A stretch of 50,564 bases of DNA from positions 1-50,564 of the forward strand of contig CAJTFE010000023.1 in assembly GCA_910575725.1 (NCBI GenBank), read 5' to 3'. A model generated the notes under the pieces. That model worked only from the letters and a program-made list of their open reading frames with translations. It did no database searches and was not told the origin of the DNA. This document shows, one piece after another, positions 34,070 through 43,235 of this stretch (its first letter is position 1; every line of letters starts with the position of its first letter). Source of the DNA: Clostridia bacterium (GTDB lineage: Bacteria; Bacillota; Clostridia; Lachnospirales; Lachnospiraceae). Both the position numbers and the translations under genes were made by a program.

Positions 34070-35431
34070 TTACTGAACCAGGCGCACGGCATCTGCCACT
34101 GTCCGCACGCCGCAGAGACGCACGCCTTCCACCTCTCCGATCTGCTCCCGGCAGACCTGGGGCAGGATAATCGTCGTGAAGCCCAGCTTCTTCGCCTCCT
34201 GTACGCGCTGGCCGGCCTGGCTCACTGCCCGGACTTCACCGCTTAAGCCTACCTCACCGAAGGCAAGCACCCTCTCGTCTATGGCCCTGTCCTTATAGCT
34301 GGAGATCACCGCCAGCACCACGCCAAGATCAATGGCCGGTTCGCTGATCCGGATTCCTCCGGCAATATTCACATACACATCACTATTGGAAAGACGCAGA
34401 TTCAGCCGCTTTTCCAGGACTGCCAGAAGAAGGTTCACCCGGTTATAGTCCATTCCGGCCGCTGTCCGCCTGGGAACCGCCAGGGTGCTGTGGCAGACCA
34501 ATGCCTGGATCTCTAAGAGAATCGGCCTGGTTCCTTCCATGGAACAGGCCACCACCGAACCGGAAGCCTCCTCCGGCCGGCCGTTCAGCATATATTCCGA
34601 GGGATTTTCCACCTCTGTAAGACCGGCCTCGCGCATCTCGAACACGCCGATCTCATTGGTGGAGCCGAAACGGTTCTTTACCCCCCTTAGAATCCGGTAG
34701 GAGGCGTGGCGGTCTCCCTCAAAATAGAGTACCGTATCCACCATATGCTCCAGAACCCTGGGTCCGGCCACGGTTCCCTCCTTGGTCACATGTCCCACGA
34801 TAAACACAGTCACTCCAAGACCCTTTGCAAGCTGCATCAGCACGGAGGTCGCCTCCCGTACCTGGGACACGCTGCCGGGAGCGGAGCTGATTTCCTCATG
34901 GTACATAGTCTGGATGGAGTCAATAATCACCACTTCCGGCTTCTGCTCACGGATGGTCTCACGGATCAGTTCCAGATTGGTCTCGCAGAGCAGCCGCAGG
35001 CCGTCGGAAAAGCTGCCAATCCGGGCAGCCCGAAGCTTGATCTGCTTTAAAGATTCCTCCCCGGAAATATAGAGCACCTGCCTGCCGTCCCCGGAAAGCT
35101 TCTGACAGACCTGGAGGAGCAGCGTAGACTTGCCGATACCCGGATCTCCGCCCACCAGAACAAGGGAGCCCGGCACAATGCCGCCTCCCAGAACACGGTT
35201 CAGCTCTTCCATATGGGTGCTCATCCGCTCCTCTTCTGCCGTATCAATAGAAGAAAGGCAGACCGGACCTGCGGCTGCCCTTTCTTTTTGTATCCTTCGG
35301 ACACTTGTTTTTTCAATCGTTTCCTCCACAAAGGTATTCCACTGCCTGCATCCCGGGCACTGGCCCATCCACTTGGCCGACTCATGGCCGCAGTTCTGGC
35401 AGAAAAATACGGTGGTCTTTCCTTTTGCCAT
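34070..35431 (-). CDS. radA: DNA repair protein RadA
   Basis: 453 residues. CQNCGHESAKWMGQCPGC is the zinc finger, GGDPGIGKSTLL the Walker A, KNRFGSTNEIGVFEM the RadA signature, and the C-terminal 150 residues a Lon-protease-like fold (GLSGEVRAVSQAGQRVQEA). RadA is a RecA-like helicase for branch migration. Ten bases downstream of the 137-aa gene; shares its promoter. Confidence 0.96.
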   Translation of the reverse strand: MAKGKTTVFFCQNCGHESAKWMGQCPGCRQWNTFVEETIEKTSVRRIQKERAAAGPVCLSSIDTAEEERMSTHMEELNRVLGGGIVPGSLVLVGGDPGIGKSTLLLQVCQKLSGDGRQVLYISGEESLKQIKLRAARIGSFSDGLRLLCETNLELIRETIREQKPEVVIIDSIQTMYHEEISSAPGSVSQVREATSVLMQLAKGLGVTVFIVGHVTKEGTVAGPRVLEHMVDTVLYFEGDRHASYRILRGVKNRFGSTNEIGVFEMREAGLTEVENPSEYMLNGRPEEASGSVVACSMEGTRPILLEIQALVCHSTLAVPRRTAAGMDYNRVNLLLAVLEKRLNLRLSNSDVYVNIAGGIRISEPAIDLGVVLAVISSYKDRAIDERVLAFGEVGLSGEVRAVSQAGQRVQEAKKLGFTTIILPQVCREQIGEVEGVRLCGVRTVADAVRLVQ

Positions 35432-35441
35432 TCACTTTATC

Positions 35442-35855
35442 CTATGCTTTTACAACCTTCACGCTCACGTTCTCTTTTCCGCCGAGCTCCACGCTCAGCA
35501 CCAGCTTTCCGCCTCTGCCTGTCTTGATTCTGCCAGACTCATGGCCGTCCACTTCTGTTAAGTACTCTGTATTCTCTTCCATTCCCAGGGTAATCTGGGC
35601 ATCCTCCGGGCCGTCCACCTCAAATTCCACGCTGTCGGCCAAAACCCGGAAGTTCTGGACTGCTGTGCCTGGTACTGACTCATAGACAAACAGATCGTTG
35701 CGCTCCAGCTTGGTGATCTCCTTAAAGGTCTTTACTTTATACAAATCTCCCTGATGGTTAAAATCTCCAAGCTTGGTCTTGGATGCCAGCTCATAATCTC
35801 CAAAGCTGATGCTCCCGTCTGCTTCCACACGTATGAGTTCTTTAACTGCTGCCAT
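35442..35855 (-). CDS. Small conserved Lachnospiraceae-type protein (137 aa), function unknown
   Basis: 137 residues: MAAVKELIRVEADGSISFGD, then DLYKVKTFKEITKLERND, YESVPGTAV and a C-terminal beta-rich half (SGRIKTGRGGKLVLSVEL). I recall close relatives of this protein in gut Clostridia, sometimes labelled 'endosialidase', but nothing here shows an active site, so the label is not supported. No signal peptide. GGGAGG before the ATG; promoter at 35908-35936. Adjacent to radA in one operon. Confidence 0.8.
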   Translation of the reverse strand: MAAVKELIRVEADGSISFGDYELASKTKLGDFNHQGDLYKVKTFKEITKLERNDLFVYESVPGTAVQNFRVLADSVEFEVDGPEDAQITLGMEENTEYLTEVDGHESGRIKTGRGGKLVLSVELGGKENVSVKVVKA

Positions 35856-35907
35856 TTCTTTTGTCCTCCCAATCGGAATTCATAATTAACTGGTTATTGA
35901 TATTTTG

Positions 35908-35936
35908 ATTATAAACGATTCCGTGTTTCATTTCCA
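35908..35936 (-). promoter_or_regulatory. Promoter of the 137-aa gene/radA operon
   Basis: Minus strand TGGAAA (35931-35936), 17-base spacer, TATAAT (35908-35913). The leader runs about 45 bases to the ATG at 35855. Confidence 0.65.
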
Positions 35937-35942
35937 GTTTTT

Positions 35943-38378
35943 TTATAAAAACTTTATCTTTCCCTTCTGCATGGTGACCGTTACCTCGCTGTCCCGTTTT
36001 ATCCGTCCGGCCAGAATCTCGTCTGCCAGCGTATCCTCTATCTTTGTCTGGATGGCTCTCTTTAAAGGCCTGGCCCCGTATTTCACATCGTAAGCTTTTT
36101 CCACAATATGAACCTTCACGCTGTCCCTTACCTTAAGACGGATTCCAAGCTGCTGCTCACAGCGCATAGAAAGCTCCTTGAATAGAATGGATACAATCTT
36201 CTTCATCTGCTCTTTGTTAAGGGCATGGAATACAATGATTTCATCAATCCGGTTTAAAAACTCCGGCTTGAACATCCGTTTTACTTCCTCCATAACGCTG
36301 CCCTTCATGGCCTTGTAATTCTCTTTTTCATCTTCCACAGCTGCAAAGCCCAGGCGCTTGGGGGAAATGATAGACGCCGCCCCTGCATTGGAAGTCATAA
36401 TAATCACGGTATTTTTAAAATCCACCGTCCGCCCCTGGGAATCTGTGATCCGTCCGTCGTCCAGAACCTGAAGCAGGATATTAAACACATCGGGATGGGC
36501 CTTTTCAATCTCATCAAAGAGAATCACCGCATATGGATTCCGGCGTACCTTTTCCGAGAGCTGTCCCCCGTCATCATGGCCCACATATCCGGGAGGCGCT
36601 CCTATGAGCTTAGACACGCTGTGCTTTTCCATATATTCTGACATATCTACCCGGATCATCGCCTGCTCACGGCCAAAGAGCACCTCTGCCAGAGCCTTGG
36701 ACAGCTCGGTCTTTCCCACTCCGGTAGGCCCAAGGAACAGGAAGGAGCCGATGGGACGCCCTGGATCCTGAAGGCCTACGCGGCCCCGGCGCACTGCTTT
36801 CGCAACTGCCGTCACTGCTTCTTCCTGGGCAATGACACGTTTGTGAAGAATGGCTTCCAGCTTTTGAAGCCGCTGGGTCTCTGACTCCGCAAGCTTGCTC
36901 ACAGGAATCTTCGTCCAGTCGGAAACAATCTGGGCTACCTCATTCTCTCCCACGGTCAGCGTCTTTTTCCTTGCATTCCTGTCCGCCTTTGCCCGTTCCT
37001 TATCCAGAAGCGCAAGCACCTTCGCGCGCTCCTTCTGAAGTTCAGCGGCCTGTTCAAATTCCCCGGCTTTCAGCGCAGACTCCACTTCTTCCAAAAGCTC
37101 CGCGCCCTGCTGCTCAAGCTCTGACAGGGTATCCAGCCTTTTATAGCTGCCAAGACGCACCTTGGCCGCCGCCTCATCCATCAGATCGATGGCTTTATCC
37201 GGGAGAAAGCGGTCATTGATATAGCGCCTGGAAAGCTTGGCTGCCGCTTCAAGAGCCTCATCAGTAATCTCTACCTGGTGATGGCGCTCATAGCTTCTGC
37301 GGATTCCCTTTAAAATAGCAACCGTCTCCTCCTCACTGGGCTCTTCCACTGTAATAGGCTGGAAGCGCCGCTCCAGGGCTGCGTCTTTCTCAATGTATTT
37401 GCGGTATTCCTCCAGGGTTGTAGCTCCAATCATCTGAAGCTCCCCTCTGGAAAGAGCGGGTTTTAGGATGTTGGAAGCATCCATGGCCCCTTCCGCGCCT
37501 CCGGCTCCAATCATGGTGTGAAGCTCATCTACAAACAAGAGAATATTTCCTGCCTGGCGCACCTCTTCCATTACCTTTTTGATGCGTTCCTCAAATTCTC
37601 CCCGGTATTTGGATCCGGCCACCATGCCGGATAAATCCAGGGTCAAAAGACGCCGGCCCTTCATGGAATCAGGCACGGTTCCCTCTGCAATCCGCTGTGC
37701 CAGACCTTCCACAATGGCTGTCTTTCCTACGCCGGGCTCTCCGATCAGGCAGGGATTATTCTTGGTTCTCCTGCTCAAGGTCTGAATCAGGCGGCGGATC
37801 TCATCCTCCCGGCCAATGCAGGGTTCCAGGCGCTTCTCACCGGCCATGGCTGTCAAATCACGGCTGTACTGATCAAGGGCCTGCGTTCCTCTTGCCTGGC
37901 CTTTTCCGTTACGGGCCAGCTCCTCCCGGTATTGCCGGCCGGTTCTTCCCATGGAATCCAAAAGGGCGGCGTAGAGCCCCTTTACATTGATATCCATGGT
38001 GTTGAGCAGACGGCTTCCCGTGCACTCCGCATCCTTTAGCATGGCAATCAGTATATGCTCGGTGCCGGTGCTCTGCTCTTTAAACTGTGCCGCTTCGCGG
38101 TCTGCTTCCTCCAGAACCTTTCTGGCTCTGGGGGTAAATCCGGGGCGTTCCTTCTGGCGGATGGTGTGCTCCGGGGAAATCAGCTCTTGAATCAGCTGAA
38201 GTATCTTTTCTTCCTCTGCTTTGCGCTCTGTGAGAAGCTGGGAGGCGGCACAGGTCTTTTCCCGAAGCAGACCCAGAAGAATGTGCTCGGTTCCTACATA
38301 ATTCTGCTTTAGTTCACGGGAAATCTTTTCTGCTTCCTTAAGAACTTTTTTTGCTTTTTCTGTATATCTTTCAAACAT
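35943..38378 (-). CDS. clpC: ATP-dependent Clp protease, ATP-binding subunit ClpC
   Basis: 811 residues, the usual ClpC length. Two N-terminal Clp_N repeats ([23 protein letters not shown]), first AAA module with [13 protein letters not shown] and [10 protein letters not shown], a UVR-like coiled coil ([13 protein letters not shown]), second AAA module with [16 protein letters not shown] and [12 protein letters not shown]. It unfolds substrates for ClpP. AGGAGGTCAAAACA precedes the ATG. Unlike the common ctsR-mcsA-mcsB-clpC operon, none of those genes is upstream; instead clpC follows a 127-bp tandem repeat. Confidence 0.96.
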
Positions 38379-38398
38379 TTGTTTTGACCTCCTATTTT

Positions 38399-38829
38399 AA
38401 GTCGCTGCGCGACAGCACTAAAGGGTAAAGTCGCTTCGACACACCGGTAAGGAGAGAAACTTTTATTCGAAAAGCACTCATAAAAGTTCCTCTCGTGCGC
38501 CTTTGCGACTTTACCGTTTAAATTTAAGTCGCTGCGCGACGGCACTAAAGGGTAAAGTCGCTTCGACACACCGGTAAGGAGAGAAACTTTTATTCGAAAA
38601 GCACTCATAAAAGTTCCTCTCGTGCGCCTTTGCGACTTTACCGTTTAAATTTAAGTCGCTGCGCGACGGCACTAAAGGGTAAAGTCGCTTCGACACACCG
38701 GTAAGGAGAGAAACTTTTATTCGAAAAGCACTCATAAAAGTTCCTCTCGTGCGCCTTTGCGGCTTTACCGTTTAAATTTAAGTCGCTGCGCGACGGCACT
38801 AAAGGGTAAAGTCGCTTCGACACACCGGT
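38399..38829. repeat. 127-bp tandem repeat (about 3.4 copies) upstream of clpC
   Basis: Copies begin at 38399, 38526, 38653 and 38780 and are almost identical (single-base changes near 38414 and 38761); the last copy is cut after 50 bases. Each unit contains nested palindromes: GTCGCTGCGCGAC, GTCGCTTCGAC, a long stem GAGAGAAACTTTTAT/ATAAAAGTTCCTCTC and an outer GGTAAAGTCGC/GCGACTTTACC pair. Each unit also holds GAGAGGAACTTTT followed by an ATG on the minus strand. The array fills the space between the SH3 gene terminator and clpC, so it lies in the clpC leader or promoter region. Confidence 0.93.
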
Positions 38830-38876
38830 TGATATTTCTTTGCTGGACTATTTTAAATTCCGGTTTCGCCGTTTAA

Positions 38877-38902
38877 ACGGGCGAGGTAAGCACCTCGCCC
38901 GT
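38877..38902 (-). terminator. Terminator of the SH3-domain gene
   Basis: Perfect 11-bp stem ACGGGCGAGGT/ACCTCGCCCGT with a 4-base loop, 20 bases past the stop; followed on the minus strand by TTTAAAC. Confidence 0.75.
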
Positions 38903-38922
38903 ATCCATTCCGGCTTTTTCCC

Positions 38923-40218
38923 TTATATGCCCAAATCCTCAAAGTCCAGAATCTCAATATCCAGATCGTCGTCGTCCTCTTCCTCTATAACAGGCTGCGG
39001 GGCTTTTTTCCTGGGATTTTTCTTCTGCTTTTCTTTGGCTGCCTCTTCTTCTATCTCCATGACAGCGCTCATATCAATCTTGGGAAGCTCTTTGGTTGAG
39101 AACAGATCCGGCTCCGGCCCATCCTCCTCAAAGAGATCCTCCTCCTCGTAATCGTCTTCATCGTCGAACTCGTCTTCTTCATCGTCTGCGTAATTCACTC
39201 CACGGGCCTCCCGTTCCTCTTCCTCGGCCCATTTCTTCTTCACTGCTACCAGAAGATCATCGAAATCGCTTCCTTCTATCTCATCCTCTTCCTCGTCCTC
39301 TTCATCCCGGGAACGGCGGCGGAAAAGGCCGCCTCTCTTTTTCTTTGGCTCTTCCTCGTAATAGTCGTCATCCTCTTCCTCGTCTTCCTCATCCTCGTCA
39401 TCGTCGTAATATTCGTATTCCGCATTCCGAAGCTTCACGGAAAGGACAATGACCAGTATCAGCAGGATAAGGCTCAGGGCAGCAAGGCCTATAATGATAT
39501 AGAGACGCTGGCTTAAGCTTTTTTCATTGGCTTCCTTTGACTCTGCCAGTTCCTTCTGCAGAGACTCAATCATTCCTTCCGGCTCCCCGGAACCGCTGCC
39601 GGAAAACTGGCCCATCTCTCTTTGGAAGGTTGCCTCCTGGGGATCGTAGTAAAACCAGCCCGGATTTCCTCCGGCATCCACGGCCCAGACAAGATACAAC
39701 TCCCGTCCTCCTGTAAGGCCCGCATCCACAACCCATGCGGAAAAGCTCTGCTCCCCTACGGAAAGCGTCGTCTCAGATAAAGCGTTGGCAGCCGGATAAG
39801 GCTCTACGGGCTCCTGAATGGAATAAGCGCCTGCCGATACAGTACCGCCAGTACCGCCGTTATCTCCTCCTTCGCCGGTCTCTGCCGGATCCTCTGTCTC
39901 GGTAACATTCACCATATCAGAGCGGATCCATCCGGACTTCTCGGTTCCCTCATGGGTAAAGGTCACGCTGTACCAGACCTGGCCGTCGCTGCCTGTGGTC
40001 TGATCTACGATGGCAAGCTGGGTGTCCTTGGTCAGCTTACATACCCTGTCCGAATTCGCGCTGGCCTCTGTCCGTACATTTACATTATCACTGAGGACGG
40101 TTCCCACCTGGGCTGCACGTCCGGTTATTCCATACATCATCAGCATTACGCCGACTGCACATGCAGCCGCCCAGTGACGAAATCTGCGGCTTATTTGCTT
40201 GTGAGGCAGTTTTTTCAT
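38923..40218 (-). CDS. Secreted SH3-domain protein with membrane helix and acidic cytoplasmic tail
   Basis: 431 residues. Signal peptide (residues about 15-35), then a bacterial SH3 domain (DNVNVRTEASANSDRVCKL ... KSGWIRSDMVNVTE, about 42-105) likely to bind cell-wall peptides. A Gly/Glu linker, a second small beta domain, then a membrane helix (LYIIIGLAALSLILLILVIV, about 237-258). The cytoplasmic tail of about 170 residues is extremely Asp/Glu-rich with Lys/Arg patches, likely disordered. An SH3 outside with a long acidic inside is unusual; it may sense the wall. Strong promoter at 40321-40349. Confidence 0.85.
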   Translation of the reverse strand: MKKLPHKQISRRFRHWAAACAVGVMLMMYGITGRAAQVGTVLSDNVNVRTEASANSDRVCKLTKDTQLAIVDQTTGSDGQVWYSVTFTHEGTEKSGWIRSDMVNVTETEDPAETGEGGDNGGTGGTVSAGAYSIQEPVEPYPAANALSETTLSVGEQSFSAWVVDAGLTGGRELYLVWAVDAGGNPGWFYYDPQEATFQREMGQFSGSGSGEPEGMIESLQKELAESKEANEKSLSQRLYIIIGLAALSLILLILVIVLSVKLRNAEYEYYDDDEDEEDEEEDDDYYEEEPKKKRGGLFRRRSRDEEDEEEDEIEGSDFDDLLVAVKKKWAEEEEREARGVNYADDEEDEFDDEDDYEEEDLFEEDGPEPDLFSTKELPKIDMSAVMEIEEEAAKEKQKKNPRKKAPQPVIEEEDDDDLDIEILDFEDLGI

Positions 40219-40320
40219 GTTCTTTTTCCTCCATATAGGTATCTTTCCGTTATGCTCTCGTTCATCATTACATTACTTTTAAAGTTAACAGGGATTCGTT
40301 TTTTATGCATTCTATTGTTT

Positions 40321-40349
40321 ATTATAATCGCAAAAGAGTGCCTTGTCAA
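40321..40349 (-). promoter_or_regulatory. Promoter of the SH3-domain gene
   Basis: Minus strand consensus TTGACA (40344-40349), 17-base spacer, TATAAT (40321-40326). The stop of the AAA-ATPase-like gene is 20 bases upstream. Confidence 0.85.
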
Positions 40350-40368
40350 ATAGCATATGCTGCCACGA

Positions 40369-42090
40369 TTACCCTGCCTTCACCATGCATCTTTTTCTCT
40401 CACAGGCAATTCCGTATTTGAAAATTGTGGTCATTCCATCCTGATAAAGCCTCGTCTCATAACCCTTTTCCTCAATCTGCTTCAATGCCGACAGGCAGCC
40501 TGACTCAAGGCTGCTGTTATCCGGATACTTCACCTCGATTACAATCCCGATTTCCTCCTCTTCAATCTCAATTAGGATATCGCTGAAGCCTTCTCCCGAT
40601 TCTGCATTGGATCGGATAACCCACTCCTCACGATGGCTTAATAAGCCTAAAAGGACGCCATGGTAGAAGTTTTCCTTTTTCCCCTTGCGCACGCTTGTGT
40701 CACGGATACTGATGGTTTTTTTCAGAAAAGCGGTAAACAATGCTTCCACTACATCTGCGTCGCCTTTGGGAAATGCGTCACAGAACGCATCAAGACCCGG
40801 CGTGTCCTTCCTTGCTTCCTCCTGTATCCATTCCATTACCTGTTCCATAAAAATCTTGCGGATTTCCAGATTGGGGATGGTCAGGCGGTATACACCGTCC
40901 TCCTCTTCCTTAGCTGCTTCCTCCCCTCTGCATCTGGTGAGATAGCCCGTGGTGAAAAGTACGCTCCAGAGGTTGTCAATGTTACTATACATATCGCGGT
41001 AGGTTAATTCTTCCTTGAGCTTTTTTATTACGGTTCCCCCGTTAAGCAGCTCTTCAATTTCCCGTTTTACTCCACCCTTTGCCATCTCAAGAAATGTACG
41101 TAAGATATCGTTTCCGCTGGTATTGATCCAGAAAGCCCTGGGAAATGCCGCCGGATCGAAACGCAGCAGTTCTACATAATTAACCACATCCCAGGGACAG
41201 TATACATCCGTATTGCCGAAATGATAACCGTCATACCATTCTTTTACCAGGCCATATTTACCTTCCAAACCATAAAATCCCAGCATTTCCTGGACTTCGC
41301 TGTCCAAAAGTCCAAAATATTTATCAAAACGGACATCCGTCACTGTCAAAACCTTGAGATTATTCAAGCCTGTAAAAATACTCTCCTTCGCAACCCTCAG
41401 ACAGCCTGTGAGCACGGCAAGCTGCAGGCTGTCGTTCGTCTTCAGCGCCTGTCCCAGCATTCCGCGGAGCAGACTGACCATCTCATCATAGTAGCCGTAA
41501 TGCTGTGCTTTATCCAACGGTACATCGTATTCGTCAATCAGAAGAATCACTTTCTGGTTATAATGCTTATGAAGAAGTCCGCTCAAAACCCGCAGACTGT
41601 CTTCAAGCACCTCATCCGGCATAACAAACGCCCTCTTGCCGCTTGTATCCACATTTACCAGTTGTTTATATTGCTCTTTCTCCATGCTGGAAAGCTTCGG
41701 GCTTTCTTCAAGAAAGGAAAAGCGTATGGCTTCATTTCCTATAATAGAACCAAGCATTCCCCTTGCTGTCGCAAATTCTCTTGAGCCCACCCCCTTCAAT
41801 GTAATGGAAATTACCGGAAATTTCCCCATATACTCTTGGCAGAGCTGATTCTCTTTCGCTATGACGAGTCCTTCAAACAGCCTGCTGTCGCATCCATATT
41901 CAAAAAAGTATTTGAGCATGCTCATATTCAGAGATTTTCCAAACCTTCTGGGCCTGGTAAAGAGGCTCACCTTTGACTTACTGTCAATCAGTTCTTTTAT
42001 CATCCCCGTTTTATCGATATAGTAAAAGCCTTCCCTGCGCATTTCTTCAAAAAATTCAATGCCGACAGGCAGCGGTTTTGCTGGTATCAT
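40369..42090 (-). CDS. AAA-ATPase-like / PD-(D/E)XK nuclease domain protein
   Basis: 573 residues of the AAA-ATPase_like (PF09820-type) plus PDDEXK_9 architecture common in gut bacteria. FYYIDKTGMIKELIDSKSKV then FTRPRRFGKSLNMSML (Walker A-like) and ILLIDEYDVPLDKA (Walker B-like). The C-terminal nuclease-like part has FSDILIEIEEEEIG and IVIEVKYPDNSS (D...ExK). The cellular role is unknown; related genes occur in many near-identical copies and may be selfish or defence-related. AAAGGAGTGACAAAGT precedes the ATG. Confidence 0.88.
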   Translation of the reverse strand: MIPAKPLPVGIEFFEEMRREGFYYIDKTGMIKELIDSKSKVSLFTRPRRFGKSLNMSMLKYFFEYGCDSRLFEGLVIAKENQLCQEYMGKFPVISITLKGVGSREFATARGMLGSIIGNEAIRFSFLEESPKLSSMEKEQYKQLVNVDTSGKRAFVMPDEVLEDSLRVLSGLLHKHYNQKVILLIDEYDVPLDKAQHYGYYDEMVSLLRGMLGQALKTNDSLQLAVLTGCLRVAKESIFTGLNNLKVLTVTDVRFDKYFGLLDSEVQEMLGFYGLEGKYGLVKEWYDGYHFGNTDVYCPWDVVNYVELLRFDPAAFPRAFWINTSGNDILRTFLEMAKGGVKREIEELLNGGTVIKKLKEELTYRDMYSNIDNLWSVLFTTGYLTRCRGEEAAKEEEDGVYRLTIPNLEIRKIFMEQVMEWIQEEARKDTPGLDAFCDAFPKGDADVVEALFTAFLKKTISIRDTSVRKGKKENFYHGVLLGLLSHREEWVIRSNAESGEGFSDILIEIEEEEIGIVIEVKYPDNSSLESGCLSALKQIEEKGYETRLYQDGMTTIFKYGIACERKRCMVKAG

Positions 42091-42143
42091 ACTTTGTCAC
42101 TCCTTTGGAAAGCTTTCCATCTTAAGGCTTCTTGTTTTTTTCT

Positions 42144-42171
42144 ATTCTAACAGATACTGGAGAAAGTTCAA
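42144..42171 (-). promoter_or_regulatory. Promoter of the AAA-ATPase-like gene
   Basis: Minus strand TTGAAC (42166-42171), 16-base spacer, TAGAAT (42144-42149). The rest of 42172-42341 shows no gene. Confidence 0.6.
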
Positions 42172-42341
42172 AGAGATTGGCAATATTTTCTTTATATTCT
42201 TTATCTTATCATACACAAGCACAGCAAATAAGTCTGGACGGAATGCATTTTATAGAGTGCGGCATCAAATCACTAATAAGATGATCTGTATGGAGCTGCC
42301 AAGGCACTAAGGGTCAGTTAGCAAATGTTATCAAAAAAGTA

Positions 42342-42377
42342 GAGCCGCTGCAAAAAAATTTCTTTCTGCAGCGGCTC
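42342..42377 (-). terminator. Terminator at the end of the glycan operon
   Basis: GAGCCGCTGCA (42342-42352) pairs fully with TGCAGCGGCTC (42367-42377). On the minus strand it is followed by TACTTTTTTGATAAC. It lies 30 bases past the first methyltransferase stop. Confidence 0.85.
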
Positions 42378-42407
42378 CTTTTATCTGTCCTATTTCATTC
42401 CATTCTT

Positions 42408-43106
42408 TCATCCTTTTATACGAAACCATGTTGCACCACACGGCGTTAGTTTTGTCAATACTTTTTTTCTGCATAGCCAGATATATTTGTCCATTTTTAT
42501 TTCTTCATGCTCCATAATATCAAAACCCATTGTATTGATAAACTGCCATAATCTTTTTGAAGAAAATTGGTAAACCGTATCAAATTTAATCATCCGGAAA
42601 AACAACTGCATCAGTGGATAAAACCATCTTTCCAGATATTCAAACCATACTTTTACCGTAGATTCTACAATTAATAGTTGTCCGCCGGGTTTTAAAATAC
42701 GCATACATTCTCTCAAACCCTTTTCAACATTTAATTCTGTCTGTCTCAATGTTTTCCCTGCCAGATGATGTATCACTGTTTGCACAATTATAACATCAAA
42801 GGTATTTTCCTGCCATTGACTCAAATCCAGCATGTTAGCTTCGCAAAAAGAAATATTGATACATTCTGCATATCGGTTTATCGCTTTTGTACTTATAGAT
42901 AAATCTGCACACACAAGCTTCTTCAAATTACGATGATTATAATTAATTACCCCTCCATTTCCAATATCAAGGACTGTCTTCCCGTCAGAACCAGTTTGTT
43001 CCATCGCTTTATTGATAAATTTTGCTGCATTTTCATAAAACTCTGGTTGAATTGCAACAATTTCATCTGCATACTCATCTATAAAACTTTCAAAATAATT
43101 ATTCAT
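42408..43106 (-). CDS. SAM-dependent methyltransferase, class I
   Basis: 232 residues from the ATG at 43106, chosen for its AAAGGAAAG site; the longer frame from 43160 starts inside a terminator hairpin. TVLDIGNGGVINYNHRN is the SAM-binding motif I, followed by FDVIIVQTVIHHLAG and the LKPGGQLLIVEST motif of this fold. AT-rich, like the rest of 42408-45730. Last gene of the nonulosonate cluster; it may methylate the finished sugar or its carrier. A terminator lies between it and the preceding gene, so it may be expressed at a lower level. Confidence 0.82.
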   Translation of the reverse strand: MNNYFESFIDEYADEIVAIQPEFYENAAKFINKAMEQTGSDGKTVLDIGNGGVINYNHRNLKKLVCADLSISTKAINRYAECINISFCEANMLDLSQWQENTFDVIIVQTVIHHLAGKTLRQTELNVEKGLRECMRILKPGGQLLIVESTVKVWFEYLERWFYPLMQLFFRMIKFDTVYQFSSKRLWQFINTMGFDIMEHEEIKMDKYIWLCRKKVLTKLTPCGATWFRIKG

Positions 43107-43138
43107 TTTACTTTCCTTTACGTGTTTGCCAAGAGGAT

Positions 43139-43173
43139 AATAAAAAAACAGCTTATTCAAAAATAAACTGTTT
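43139..43173 (-). terminator. Intra-operon terminator between the two methyltransferase genes
   Basis: AAACAGTTTATT and AATAAGCTGTTT (minus strand) form a 12-bp stem with one G-T pair and a 4-base TTTG loop, directly followed by seven T bases. A complete intrinsic terminator 62 bases after the upstream methyltransferase stop. Confidence 0.8.
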
Positions 43174-43235
43174 TAGCCGCATTCCTTTTGCTTTAATCAA
43201 ATCACTTTTTTTAAATATTAAGCAAATATTCTATT

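Noticed and set aside
38380..38395. CtsR box before clpC
   Set aside because: Only one GGTCAAA half-site, and it overlaps the ribosome site; the second half-site is missing.
38309..38823. Short frames with MSAFRIKVSLLTGVSKRL-type products in the clpC upstream repeats
   Set aside because: The product is the translation of a repeat unit; units are in different frames and the last frame runs into clpC. More likely RNA structure than protein, though a role as upstream frames is not excluded.
38399..38829. CRISPR array
   Set aside because: Units are contiguous 127-bp copies without unique spacers, and no cas gene is near.
43107..43160. Extended N-terminus of the last methyltransferase (TTG at 43160)
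   Set aside because: The extra codons lie in a terminator hairpin and T run, and the ATG at 43106 has a good ribosome site.
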